From Aphanothece hegewaldii CCALA 016 (lineage in GTDB: Bacteria; Cyanobacteriota; Cyanobacteriia; Cyanobacteriales; Microcystaceae), in assembly GCF_003007785.1 (NCBI RefSeq), contig NZ_PXOH01000012.1, positions 62,001 to 126,000 of the forward strand: DNA of 64,000 bases, in the 5' to 3' direction. Below the pieces are notes generated by a model, which was not told the DNA's origin, ran no database searches, and worked only from the letters and a program-made list of their open reading frames with translations. Below, piece after piece: positions 27,494 to 35,586 of this stretch; within the stretch, counting starts at the first letter, position 1; each line of letters opens with the position of its first letter. The position numbers and the translations under genes are program-made.

Positions 27494-27588
27494 AAAATGG
27501 TGTACGCATCCCACAAGACAAAGAATATCCTAATTCTTGTCCTTTTTCGGTTGAACAAATCTTAGATGAAGACTTTTTCGACGCTTAA
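27484..27588 (+). pseudogene. C-terminal remnant of a DUF29 protein
   Basis: A frame running from about 27484 to TAA at 27586-27588 reads LENGVRIPQDKEYPNSCPFS followed by VEQILDEDFFDA. This is the conserved end of DUF29 proteins (CPYTLEQLLDEDFxP in the family, from memory). No N-terminal portion is seen, and the frame overlaps the last codons of the TPR-like gene, so only a tail fragment remains. Confidence 0.55.
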
Positions 27589-27751
27589 ACTTGGATTGAT
27601 TACAATGGATCTTAAGGTCATCCGTCAAAGCTAGAAAACAAGACACAAATAAAGAAATCTTGAAGAGGGAAAATTTTAACTTAAATTCTAACTTAGGATT
27701 GACTGCAATTCATCGAGGCGTAAACTGCAATTCTTAAGAGCATACAATTCT

Positions 27752-28390
27752 ATGAACAATACAACATCTGCCACTGGTTGGGAATCAGATTGGATTAAAC
27801 CCAATTGTGATCAAGATAGCACACTTGTTAAGCAATTTGGCTTTCTCCCTGGACTCAAAGAAATTTTAATGCTGCGTCAGGTACATGCACTAGAACATTC
27901 TACCGTCTGGGTATTGAGCGAAATGCAATCTCAAAGAAATCGCTCGGACTGGGATAATGAAGAAAAAGCCGATAATGAGAATTTAGGCGGTTTATCAACG
28001 GATCAAGGATTTTATCTTTATGGTCAAGTCAATCCGCTAGAATTACAAAGAGCCGTACGTCAAGCCTTGTATCGGATTAAAACAGGTGAATGGAATTTAG
28101 CAGTACATCCTCGCTGCGGAACTAATTTATCGGTGGCAATGTTCGTGACAGGAGGGTTAGCCTTTGGTATTCATTTATTATTACCCAAAGGCCCGATCGA
28201 ACAATTAATCGGTTTAGGTGTCGCTACAGCATATGCCTTTCAAGTTTCACCCGATTTAGGACAATCCGCGCAAAAATACTTAACAACTTCTATACCGTTT
28301 AATTTAGAAATGGTGGATGTCACGCAAACTAAGGATTTTTGGGGACGTTCAGCGTATTTTGTTCGGGTACAATGGCAAGAGTCGCAATAA
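27752..28390 (+). CDS. DUF6391 protein
   Basis: 212 residues. Conserved segment GLKEILMLRQVHALEHSTVW... then GGLSTDQGFYLYGQV, LQRAVRQALYRI and HPRCGTNLSVAMFVTGGLAF. The hydrophobic stretch near residues 128-165 suggests one or two membrane helices. The HALEH and HPxCGTN motifs could bind a metal; that is inference. It precedes psaE by 80 bp. Confidence 0.7.
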   Translation: MNNTTSATGWESDWIKPNCDQDSTLVKQFGFLPGLKEILMLRQVHALEHSTVWVLSEMQSQRNRSDWDNEEKADNENLGGLSTDQGFYLYGQVNPLELQRAVRQALYRIKTGEWNLAVHPRCGTNLSVAMFVTGGLAFGIHLLLPKGPIEQLIGLGVATAYAFQVSPDLGQSAQKYLTTSIPFNLEMVDVTQTKDFWGRSAYFVRVQWQESQ

Positions 28391-28470
28391 AAATTAAAGA
28401 TTTCACTGTACAGAGAAGCCCGATCCAGTAGTAGTCTGTTATTTGAACCGATTTTTTTAACAAAACGCTT

Positions 28471-28719
28471 ATGGCTGCTATTGAACGTGGTGCTAAAGTT
28501 AAAGTCCTACGAAAAGAGTCTTTCTGGTATGGCGATGTGGGAACCGTTGCCAGTGTAGACAAAAGTGGGATTATTTATCCTGTAATTGTTCGTTTTGATA
28601 GTGTCAATTGCAATGGCTACAGTGGTAGTGCAACTGGAGTCAATACTAATAACTTTGCTGAAGGCGAATTACAAGTCGTCGAAGCTGCACCAAAAAAAGC
28701 AAAAGCTGAAGCTAAATAA
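28471..28719 (+). CDS. psaE: Photosystem I subunit IV (PsaE)
   Basis: 82 residues. The SH3-like fold is evident: [61 protein letters not shown]. PsaE docks ferredoxin on the stromal face and supports cyclic electron flow. It ends in an alanine/lysine-rich tail ([10 protein letters not shown]) often seen in cyanobacterial PsaE. mutM follows 28 bp later. Confidence 0.97.
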   Translation: MAAIERGAKVKVLRKESFWYGDVGTVASVDKSGIIYPVIVRFDSVNCNGYSGSATGVNTNNFAEGELQVVEAAPKKAKAEAK

Positions 28720-28747
28720 CTGCTCTAGAAAAGGAACTGTACTTACT

Positions 28748-29605
28748 GTGCCGGAATTACCGGAGGTAGAAACGGTTTGCCGAGGGTTAAATCAATTAAC
28801 TTTAGGAAAAACCATTCAGGGTGGGGAAGTGTTGTTACATCGTACACTTGCCTACCCTCTTTCTATAGATGAATTTTTACACGAAATTACGGGAACTACG
28901 ATCGCATCTTGGAACCGACGCGGTAAATATCTACTCGCTCAGTTAGTCGATGCTGATGGTATTCCCCAAGGGATGTTAGGAGTACATCTACGCATGACGG
29001 GGCAACTCCTTTGGTTAACACAAAATGAACCTGTCTCGAAACATACTCGTATCAGGCTCTTTTTTCCAGATAACCAAGAATTACGCTTTGTCGATACTCG
29101 AACTTTCGGCAAAATTTGGGGCATTCCACCCCACACCTCCCCCGAAAAGATCATCACAGGTCTCCAAAAAATCGGTCCAGAACCCTTCTCGGATGAGTTT
29201 TCTGTAGAATACCTTACAAAACGTCTTAAAACGCGTCACAAAGCCATTAAAACCCTACTTCTAGAACAAGAATTAGTCGCAGGGATCGGCAATATTTACG
29301 CAGATGAAGCACTATTTAAAAGTGGCATTTCACCAACAACGATCGCTAGTAAACTCACTCCAACTCAAATAGAACGCTTACACCAAGCCATTTTAGAGGT
29401 TTTACAAAAGGGAATAGACCAAGGTGGGACAACTTTTAGTAGTTTTCGCGGTGTGACGGGAGTTAATGGAAATTATAGCGGTGTTGCTTGGGTTTATGGT
29501 CGTTTTGGTCAAGCTTGTCGGGTTTGTGGTACACCAATAGAACGGATAAAATTAGCGGGGCGATCGTCTCATTTTTGCCCCCAATGTCAGCAGTTAAAAT
29601 CATGA
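28748..29605 (+). CDS. mutM: Formamidopyrimidine-DNA glycosylase
   Basis: 285 residues from GTG at 28748, which yields the required (M)PELPEVETVCRGLNQ; the N-terminal Pro and Glu are the catalytic residues, so longer upstream frames are excluded. Other marks: GVHLRMTGQLLW, FVDTRTFGKIW, ELVAGIGNIYADEALF and the zinc finger CRVCGTPIERIKLAGRSSHFCPQC. It removes 8-oxoguanine from DNA. Follows psaE, consistent with a photosynthesis/oxidative-stress neighbourhood. Stop TGA overlaps the next ATG. Confidence 0.96.
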   Translation: MPELPEVETVCRGLNQLTLGKTIQGGEVLLHRTLAYPLSIDEFLHEITGTTIASWNRRGKYLLAQLVDADGIPQGMLGVHLRMTGQLLWLTQNEPVSKHTRIRLFFPDNQELRFVDTRTFGKIWGIPPHTSPEKIITGLQKIGPEPFSDEFSVEYLTKRLKTRHKAIKTLLLEQELVAGIGNIYADEALFKSGISPTTIASKLTPTQIERLHQAILEVLQKGIDQGGTTFSSFRGVTGVNGNYSGVAWVYGRFGQACRVCGTPIERIKLAGRSSHFCPQCQQLKS

Positions 29606-29754
29606 CAATACTCTACTATCGAGCAATGGCAGAACAAAACGGCAAACCACGAGTAGGTCGCAGTGCTAGACTATATCTTACCAAGAATGACAATGTTATT
29701 AGAAAAATACGAAGCAGCTTTAGCAAATACTCAAAACGATTGGGAGAAAGTTAG
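29602..29754 (+). CDS. Short hypothetical frame coupled to mutM, possibly a remnant
   Basis: ATG at 29602 overlaps the mutM stop (ATGA) and encodes 50 residues with YYRAMAEQNGKPRVGRSAR. A second frame (from about 29680) would encode VAVLDYILPRMTMLLEKYEA and continue ALANTQNDWEKVR to a stop, which looks more protein-like than the first frame's end. This suggests a frameshifted ancestral gene. I do not know the family. Confidence 0.35.
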   Translation: MTILYYRAMAEQNGKPRVGRSARLYLTKNDNVIRKIRSSFSKYSKRLGES

Positions 29755-29777
29755 ATAAATTAAAAGGAGTAATAAAA

Positions 29778-30305
29778 ATGACATGGATTTTTAGTTTATC
29801 TGCTGAATGTGGGAGCGTCTCTCTTGATGCAGAAAAGTTTTCTCAGTACTTTGATCAGATTTCTTTTGTACTCTCAAATGGAACTCGATCGCAATGTTAC
29901 GCTAATATCTTTCAGGATCTAGAAGAAAATTGGTGGTGTCGAGTTTGTTGTGAGCAAATTAGTGAAATTGGCATTAATACACCTGAAACAGCTTATTTAA
30001 TGACAGAATTAGGGATTTTGCTTTATCAACATTTGCAATCTGCGCCAGATTTTCGTTATGCTTTAGTCGGTGTAGAAGTTGACGAGTTTAGAACCTACAG
30101 CGAATTAATAGAAGATTCTTCAATTTTATCTTTTCCTGGATTAGTTTTAGCCGAAACAATTTGGAATGAGATGAATAAACCTTCAGCTTTTCGCACATTT
30201 AGTTTAGGTTACGTCTGGAAACCATACGAAGGCGAAGTTTATAAACCTTTGTTAGTTTCGTCGGTTTTGAAAAATAAGCTAAATGAATTGTTAGTTATGA
30301 AATAA
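29778..30305 (+). CDS. Hypothetical protein
   Basis: 175 residues, no membrane segment or signal peptide. AAGGAG at 29763-29768 gives a good ribosome site nine bases before ATG. Recognisable blocks: ENWWCRVCCEQISEIGINTPE, FRYALVGVEVDEFRTYSEL and FPGLVLAETIWNEM. The family is unknown to me. It is followed by a broken Uma2 gene after 17 bp. Confidence 0.6.
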   Translation: MTWIFSLSAECGSVSLDAEKFSQYFDQISFVLSNGTRSQCYANIFQDLEENWWCRVCCEQISEIGINTPETAYLMTELGILLYQHLQSAPDFRYALVGVEVDEFRTYSELIEDSSILSFPGLVLAETIWNEMNKPSAFRTFSLGYVWKPYEGEVYKPLLVSSVLKNKLNELLVMK

Positions 30306-30322
30306 AATTAAAGCTATCCCAA

Positions 30323-31222
30323 ATGGTACAAACACCCTCTAAAACTCTTACTCTAGCAGAATTTCTCAAGCTACCAGAAACTAAACCCGCTAGTGAGTAC
30401 ATTGATGGACAAATTATACAAAAACCTATGCCAAAAGGAAAACATAGTGCTATTCAAGGTGATTTTTCTGCTGTCCTTAATGCTATTCTTAGACCTCAAA
30501 AAATCGCTCGTGCATTTATAGAACTACGTTGTACTTTTGGTGGTCGATCAACTGTACCAGATATTGCGGTATTTGTTTGGGATAGAATTCAACGTGATGA
30601 GAATGGCGCGATCGCAAATGATTTTTTATTATCGCCTGATTGGACTATAGAAATCTTATCGAAAAATTGTGTAAAAAACCCCGTCATTTATGACGGCTTT
30701 GTGCTACAATTAATTTGGTCGTTGACCTGCTAGGCGTGAGGAAACAAGAGACACTCCGTAGACTAGGAAGCTGAACCGTCAATGGTATTAAAATGAATCC
30801 ACACGGCAAGGACACAAAGAAATTAAATAGGGTAGGGCATACCCAAATTTACGCTTGTGGGATTGGCTCATTAAAAGGCTTGCTGTCAAAAGTGTAGTCG
30901 AGTCAGACATGAAACTGTAAGACCAAAGCTAAGTTTACTTAGTAGAGGCAAGATTCAGCCCAAGAATCCTAGCCCTTTAGGGCGGGGAGTGTCAACACCT
31001 GAGCAAAGTCAAACTAAAGTTACTAAAAAGATTTTGCATAGTTTACAAAATGGTACTCAAATGGGATGGTTAATTGATCCAAATGAACAAACCGTATTTG
31101 TATATTATCCTAATCAACAACCAGAAATATTCGATGAGGGCGATCAATTACTTTCTGTACCCACTTTCGCCAGCGAGCTAAAATTAACCGTAAACGAGCT
31201 ATTTTCTGGGTTATTATACTAA
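30323..31222 (+). pseudogene. Uma2-family endonuclease gene, disrupted by a TnpB-derived insertion
   Basis: The 5' part (30323-30660) reads as a normal Uma2/DUF820 start (LTLAEFLKLPETKPASEYIDGQIIQKPM...VPDIAVFVWDRI...DWTIEILS). The coding sequence then runs into the insertion and stops at 30731-30733. The 3' part (30997-31222) continues with PEQSQTKVTKKILHSL and ends ELKLTVNELFSGLLY. Removing the insertion joins ...EILS and PEQ..., giving the expected Uma2 motif (D)xxIEILSP, with the later K. The uninterrupted gene would encode 187 residues. Confidence 0.85.
30661..30996 (+). mobile_element. TnpB/IS200-IS605-derived non-autonomous element (copy A), 336 bp
   Basis: Left end: hairpin CCGTCATTTATGACGG (30681-30696) followed by GCTTTGTGCTACAAT. 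The middle is degenerate. The 3' part reads in one frame as RVGHTQIYACGIGSLKG then LLSKV and a stop, a TnpB C-terminal tail. It ends in ATTCAGCCCAAGAA, a hairpin GCCC-TTTA-GGGC and GTGTCAA(C). Host sequence is CTTAT-C on the left and ACCTGAG on the right, with one ambiguous base and no target duplication, as expected for this family. The 3' end is the region from which TnpB omega RNAs are normally transcribed. Confidence 0.75.
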
Positions 31223-31223
31223 A

Positions 31224-32627
31224 TTATTCTTCTACGGCCTCACCACCTACAACAACATCTCGAATGCGTAAACTAGGTCCCCCACAGCCTACCGGTAAAC
31301 CACTTTGTCCACCTTTTCCACAACCTCCCGACTCATCCCAATAAAAATCATCGCCGATCGCTTCAATATTGGCTAGAGTTTTAAATACATTCCCTGAGAG
31401 TGTAACATCTTTCACAGGTTCAGCAATCTTCCCATCTCGGATCATCCATGCTTCCCCCGCACTAAAGGTAAACATTTCACCGTTTGTCATGCCACCTTGC
31501 CAGTTTACTGCATAAACTCCCTCTTTTATCCCCAAAAATAGCTCTTTTACAGGAGTTTTACCGCGTTCGATCCAAGTATTCGTCATCCGAACAATGGGGG
31601 CATAATGATAGTTTAGACAACGTGCGTTACCTGTGGGATTTTCTCCTAATTTTCCTGCGGTTTCACGAGAATGTAAACGCCCGACTAAAATTCCATCTTT
31701 AATGAGTTGAGTCGTGGTTGCAGGTGTACCCTCATCATCATAAAGATAACTGCCGCGATGTCCTTCTGGGGCTGCTCCATCAAAAATTTGTAATTCTTCA
31801 TTACCAAACCGCTTACCCATACTCATCACTTCGAGTAAGTCGGGATTTTCATACAGCATATCGGCTTCTGAAAGGTGGCCAAATGCCTCGTGTACGAATA
31901 ATCCTGTTAGAATGGGGTCGATCACTACGGTGTAAGTATTGCCTTTTACAGGTGGCAAAATCAGGGATTCTACGGCACGTTTAGCCGCACCCTCCACCTG
32001 TTTATCTAAATTAATTAAATCTTCGTAAGCTTTGCGAGATCCTGTCGTTTCTCTACCACTTTGTACAATATCACCATTTCTCGCGGTTGCTGAAAATCTC
32101 ATCTCGATATCTGCCCAAGTTTGTTCGATGAGAGTTCCTTCTGATGTGGCTAGAATAATATGTTGGGTACTATCGCCATAACGGACGGATGTCGTGGTAA
32201 TTTGGTTGTTGTAATGGCGTAAAATATCGTTGTAGCGATCGCAAAGTTCTTTCTTTTGTATCAGAGAAATCAAACGCGGATCAGTTCCCGTTAAGGGCAG
32301 TTTACAAGAAATCTGTACAGGATCTACGGGTGCTAAAATAGTTTCTTCTTCACCGACTAATCTAGCAGCAGCGATCGCATCTTCGATTCGTTCTGCTAAA
32401 GTAGATAATTGATTAAATGTAGCAAATCCCCAACCTCCTTTGTAACACGCTCTGACTTGTCCGCCGATAGAAATTCCTTCACTTAGGGTTTCTACTTTGT
32501 CTCCTCTAAGTAAAATATTCGTTCCTTGTCCTTCTTCTAAACGAATGGTGAGAAAGTCTACTCTATGTTTATAACGGTTTATTAAATCGGTCAATAAATC
32601 TTGGTGACGGGCCAAACGATTAGACAT
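31224..32627 (-). CDS. tldD: Metalloprotease TldD
   Basis: 467 residues. VVIDPILTGLFVHEAFGHLSEADMLYENP carries the HExxxH zinc motif of TldD-type proteases (peptidase family U62/M103). It acts with TldE/PmbA, which is not in the window, and degrades unfolded peptides or processes microcin-like peptides in other bacteria. The C-terminal CGKGGQSGLPVGCGGPSLRI is also typical. Divergent from the VOC gene 10 bp away. Confidence 0.92.
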   Translation of the reverse strand: MSNRLARHQDLLTDLINRYKHRVDFLTIRLEEGQGTNILLRGDKVETLSEGISIGGQVRACYKGGWGFATFNQLSTLAERIEDAIAAARLVGEEETILAPVDPVQISCKLPLTGTDPRLISLIQKKELCDRYNDILRHYNNQITTTSVRYGDSTQHIILATSEGTLIEQTWADIEMRFSATARNGDIVQSGRETTGSRKAYEDLINLDKQVEGAAKRAVESLILPPVKGNTYTVVIDPILTGLFVHEAFGHLSEADMLYENPDLLEVMSMGKRFGNEELQIFDGAAPEGHRGSYLYDDEGTPATTTQLIKDGILVGRLHSRETAGKLGENPTGNARCLNYHYAPIVRMTNTWIERGKTPVKELFLGIKEGVYAVNWQGGMTNGEMFTFSAGEAWMIRDGKIAEPVKDVTLSGNVFKTLANIEAIGDDFYWDESGGCGKGGQSGLPVGCGGPSLRIRDVVVGGEAVEE

Positions 32628-32637
32628 AATTTTTAAT

Positions 32638-33018
32638 ATGGTTAACTATACAAAAGCTTTTCTTACTTTAGCTGCTCTTGAATTCGATCAGTTAGTTCAA
32701 TTCTATCAAAAACTACTTAACCAAAAGCCTAACCTTTATATACCCTCGGTTTATGCAGAATTTAAACTTAAGGGTTTAAATTTGGGTATCTTTAAACCAA
32801 AAACAAGTCATCAAGAAGAATTTGCTAACTCTTTTCAAAGTGGGATGAGTTTGTGCTTAGAAGTGGAAAATTTAGAAGATGCGATCGCTTTTCTGACTAC
32901 AATGGGCTATCCACCTACGAGACAAATGACCATTGCTTCTCATGGTAAAGAAATTTATGCTTATGATCCAGCCGGAAATCGCTTAATTTTACATCAGTCT
33001 ATAATAAAAACAGTTTAA
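32638..33018 (+). CDS. VOC-superfamily (glyoxalase/bleomycin-resistance-like) protein
   Basis: 126 residues. ALEFDQLVQFYQKLLNQKPN, KLKGLNLGIFKPK, MSLCLEVENLEDAIAFLTTMGYPP and EIYAYDPAGNRLILHQ follow the paired beta-alpha-beta-beta-beta plan of the vicinal oxygen chelate fold. The metal ligands are not clearly complete, so it may be non-catalytic. Divergent from tldD; 18 bp upstream of a Uma2 gene. Confidence 0.7.
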   Translation: MVNYTKAFLTLAALEFDQLVQFYQKLLNQKPNLYIPSVYAEFKLKGLNLGIFKPKTSHQEEFANSFQSGMSLCLEVENLEDAIAFLTTMGYPPTRQMTIASHGKEIYAYDPAGNRLILHQSIIKTV

Positions 33019-33036
33019 CTATAACTCAATTGAAAG

Positions 33037-33582
33037 ATGCGAACCTTAGCAAAATGGACAGTTGAGGATTATCATCGAATGATCGAAACGGGGATTTTAG
33101 TCGATCGTCGTTTAGAATTGATCGCAGGAGAAATAGTAGAAATGACTCCAGAAGGACCATTACACAGATATGTCACCGATACTGCTGCTGATTATTTGCG
33201 TTCCCTCTTTTTCGGAAAAGCTAAAATTTTTGAAGCGCATCCTATAACTTTACCAGATTCTGAACCAGAACCCGATATCGCTATTGTACGCCTTCCTATT
33301 GAACGTTATCGAACTCGTCATCCTATTCCTGAAGATATTTACTGGATAATCGAGATCTCTGATAGTACTTTAACAGGTGATCTAGACCAGAAGAAAAAAA
33401 TTTATGCTGGTGCTGGTATTCTTGAATATTGGGTGGTTAATGCGAAATCTCAACTATTGAAAGTTTTCTGTGATCCCTTTTCAGAAGATTATCGAACCCA
33501 GACAGAATATACTCAAGGAATTATTCAATCCTTAGCTTTTCCAGACATATCTATAGCAGTTGAAAGAATTCTGGGTAAATAA
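33037..33582 (+). CDS. Uma2-family endonuclease
   Basis: 181 residues. WTVEDYHRMIETGILVDRRLELIAGEIVEMTPEGPLH is the typical N-terminus; EPEPDIAIVR carries the acidic residue, and IYWIIEISDSTLTGDLDQKKKIYAGAGILEYWVVN contains the E...K pair of the PD-(D/E)XK fold. Role of Uma2 proteins is unknown despite their great number in cyanobacteria. Intact copy, unlike the gene at 30323. Confidence 0.85.
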   Translation: MRTLAKWTVEDYHRMIETGILVDRRLELIAGEIVEMTPEGPLHRYVTDTAADYLRSLFFGKAKIFEAHPITLPDSEPEPDIAIVRLPIERYRTRHPIPEDIYWIIEISDSTLTGDLDQKKKIYAGAGILEYWVVNAKSQLLKVFCDPFSEDYRTQTEYTQGIIQSLAFPDISIAVERILGK

Positions 33583-33784
33583 TACAGCATATGATAGAAA
33601 TTAGGCGATAAATTTAAGGATACAAAGCGCGATCGCATACTCTAGTTTAAAAATCACGAATTGTACTGATAAAGTTTAAGATTTGTATAAATTTAACGCA
33701 TTTTGTCGTATATTAACCGAGTGTTTAGGTCTTCTTAAAGTTAACCAGAGATGCTAAACGAGAAATTAATTTTTTGAACTTGTC

Positions 33785-35407
33785 ATGTCTCGTTCTAATT
33801 CTCGTTTTCTTCCTTTTTGGGGAACCACAGCAATTATTACTCCTATTGTACTAGGAACCTTTGCCGATCAAACTTTAGCTTTAAATCTAACACGTTTAGG
33901 AACATATGTATCACCAGATGGAGAAGGTGCGGCCGAAATTTCTGCGTATGATCCCATCAGTAAAAATCTTTTTATCACCAATGGGTCTACAAATTCAATT
34001 GATATCCTCAATATTAGTAATCCTAGCGTTCCTTCTTTGATTTCTAGCATTAATCTAAATACTTATGGTGCGGGAGTTAACAGCGTTGCGGTAAAAAATG
34101 GTTTAGTTGCGGTTGCTATTGGATCTGATCCTAAAACAAATCCAGGTACAGTGGCATTTTTTAATACGTCTGGGAGTTTTCTAAATTCTGTAACTGTGGG
34201 TGCATTACCCGATATGTTGACTTTTACTTCAGATGGTTCCAAAATATTAGTTGCTAATGAAGGGGAACCCGAACCTTTGAGTATTAGCCCAACTGTCGAT
34301 CCTGAAGGTTCAATTAGTATTATAGATCTTTCGGGTGGTGTAGGAAGTGCCACAGTTAATACGGCTGATTTTACCGCATTTAATAGCCAAAAAGCCGCAT
34401 TACAAGCAGCAGGAGTCCGCATATTTGGACAAAACGGTAATGCAACGGTAGCAGAAGATGTCGAACCCGAATATATTGCAATTTCCAAAGACAATAAAAA
34501 AGCTTATGTATCTTTGCAAGAAAATAATGCACTCGCTGTTTTAGATATTGACAGTGCAACCATTACTGATATTTTGCCCTTGGGTCTAAAAAATTATAAT
34601 ACTCTTGGAAATGGTTTAGATGCTAGTGACGAGGATGGTGGAATTAATATCCAAAATTGGCCGATATCTGGAATGTATATGCCCGATAGTATCGCCACCG
34701 TTGAAATAAATGGTCAGACTTACATTATTACAGCAAATGAAGGAGACGATCGAGGAGAAAACGAACGTATTAGCGATCTAACGCTAGATCCCACAGCGTT
34801 TCCTAATGCCGCGCAACTCCTTGAAGATGAAAACTTAGGACGATTGAATGTGTCCAGCGTTGATGGTGATCTTGACAAAGATGGTGATTTTGATGTATTG
34901 TATAGTTATGGTGGGCGTTCATTTTCTATTTGGGATTCTAACGGGAATCTAATCTATGATAGTGGTGATGCGTTTGAACAAATTACAGCATCGTTAATTC
35001 CCAGTCTATTTAATTCCGAAGGAGAAGCCGCAGATTTTGATAGTCGCAGCGATAACAAAGGGCCAGAACCCGAAGGATTAACCGTTGGAAAAATAGGCGA
35101 TCGCTTCTATGCTTTTATTGGATTAGAAAGAACTGGCGGTTTAATGGTCTACGATATCACTAATCCACTCAATCCGACTTTTGTCACTTATACCAGAACA
35201 GAGGGCGATTTTGCTCCAGAAGGTGTATTATTTATTCCTTCGATTGATAGTCCAACCAATCAATCTTTAGTTATCACAACAAATGAAGTCAGTGGAACAA
35301 CAACTATATATGCAGCAGCAACAACCCCCGAACCAACAACAGGGTTAGGATTACTCATTTTAGGAATCGGTGGAATCTTAACAAAAGTTAAGAAAAAAAG
35401 CGCGTAA
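33785..35407 (+). CDS. Choice-of-anchor I family protein with PEP-CTERM signal
   Basis: 540 residues. The N-terminus is signal-peptide like (FWGTTAIITPIVLGTFADQTLAL). A long beta-propeller-like region follows (ISIIDLSGGVGSATVNTADF, VEPEYIAISKDNKKAYVSLQ, TYIITANEGDDRGE, DLDKDGDFDVLYSYGGRSFSI, GPEPEGLTVG), resembling the choice-of-anchor I domain. The C-terminus is PEPTTGLGLLILGIGGILTK plus VKKKSA: PEP motif, hydrophobic helix and basic tail, the PEP-CTERM exosortase sorting signal. Likely exported. No exosortase gene is nearby. Confidence 0.85.
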   Translation: MSRSNSRFLPFWGTTAIITPIVLGTFADQTLALNLTRLGTYVSPDGEGAAEISAYDPISKNLFITNGSTNSIDILNISNPSVPSLISSINLNTYGAGVNSVAVKNGLVAVAIGSDPKTNPGTVAFFNTSGSFLNSVTVGALPDMLTFTSDGSKILVANEGEPEPLSISPTVDPEGSISIIDLSGGVGSATVNTADFTAFNSQKAALQAAGVRIFGQNGNATVAEDVEPEYIAISKDNKKAYVSLQENNALAVLDIDSATITDILPLGLKNYNTLGNGLDASDEDGGINIQNWPISGMYMPDSIATVEINGQTYIITANEGDDRGENERISDLTLDPTAFPNAAQLLEDENLGRLNVSSVDGDLDKDGDFDVLYSYGGRSFSIWDSNGNLIYDSGDAFEQITASLIPSLFNSEGEAADFDSRSDNKGPEPEGLTVGKIGDRFYAFIGLERTGGLMVYDITNPLNPTFVTYTRTEGDFAPEGVLFIPSIDSPTNQSLVITTNEVSGTTTIYAAATTPEPTTGLGLLILGIGGILTKVKKKSA

Positions 35408-35586
35408 ATTAATTGTATATCTGTAGGCAAGGGGCTGTATGCCGAACAAGTTTGGCACCCTCTATGCCTCCTCGACTGCACCCCGTAAAAAGAATTTTAT
35501 AAGTTACCGAAAAAAATCAGAAAAACAATAGGGGCGAAAAACTTCAACCCCTAAAAATGCTTACACTATTATAGTAATTTTGTCAA

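Noticed and set aside
30661-30996. HEARO/IscB-associated RNA element
   Set aside because: The readable protein tail and the terminal arrangement (RNA region at the element's right end) fit TnpB, not IscB, whose RNA lies upstream of the gene.
30989-31222. Independent 77-residue gene with GTG start
   Set aside because: It is the 3' half of the Uma2 gene; the GTG lies in the right end of the inserted element.
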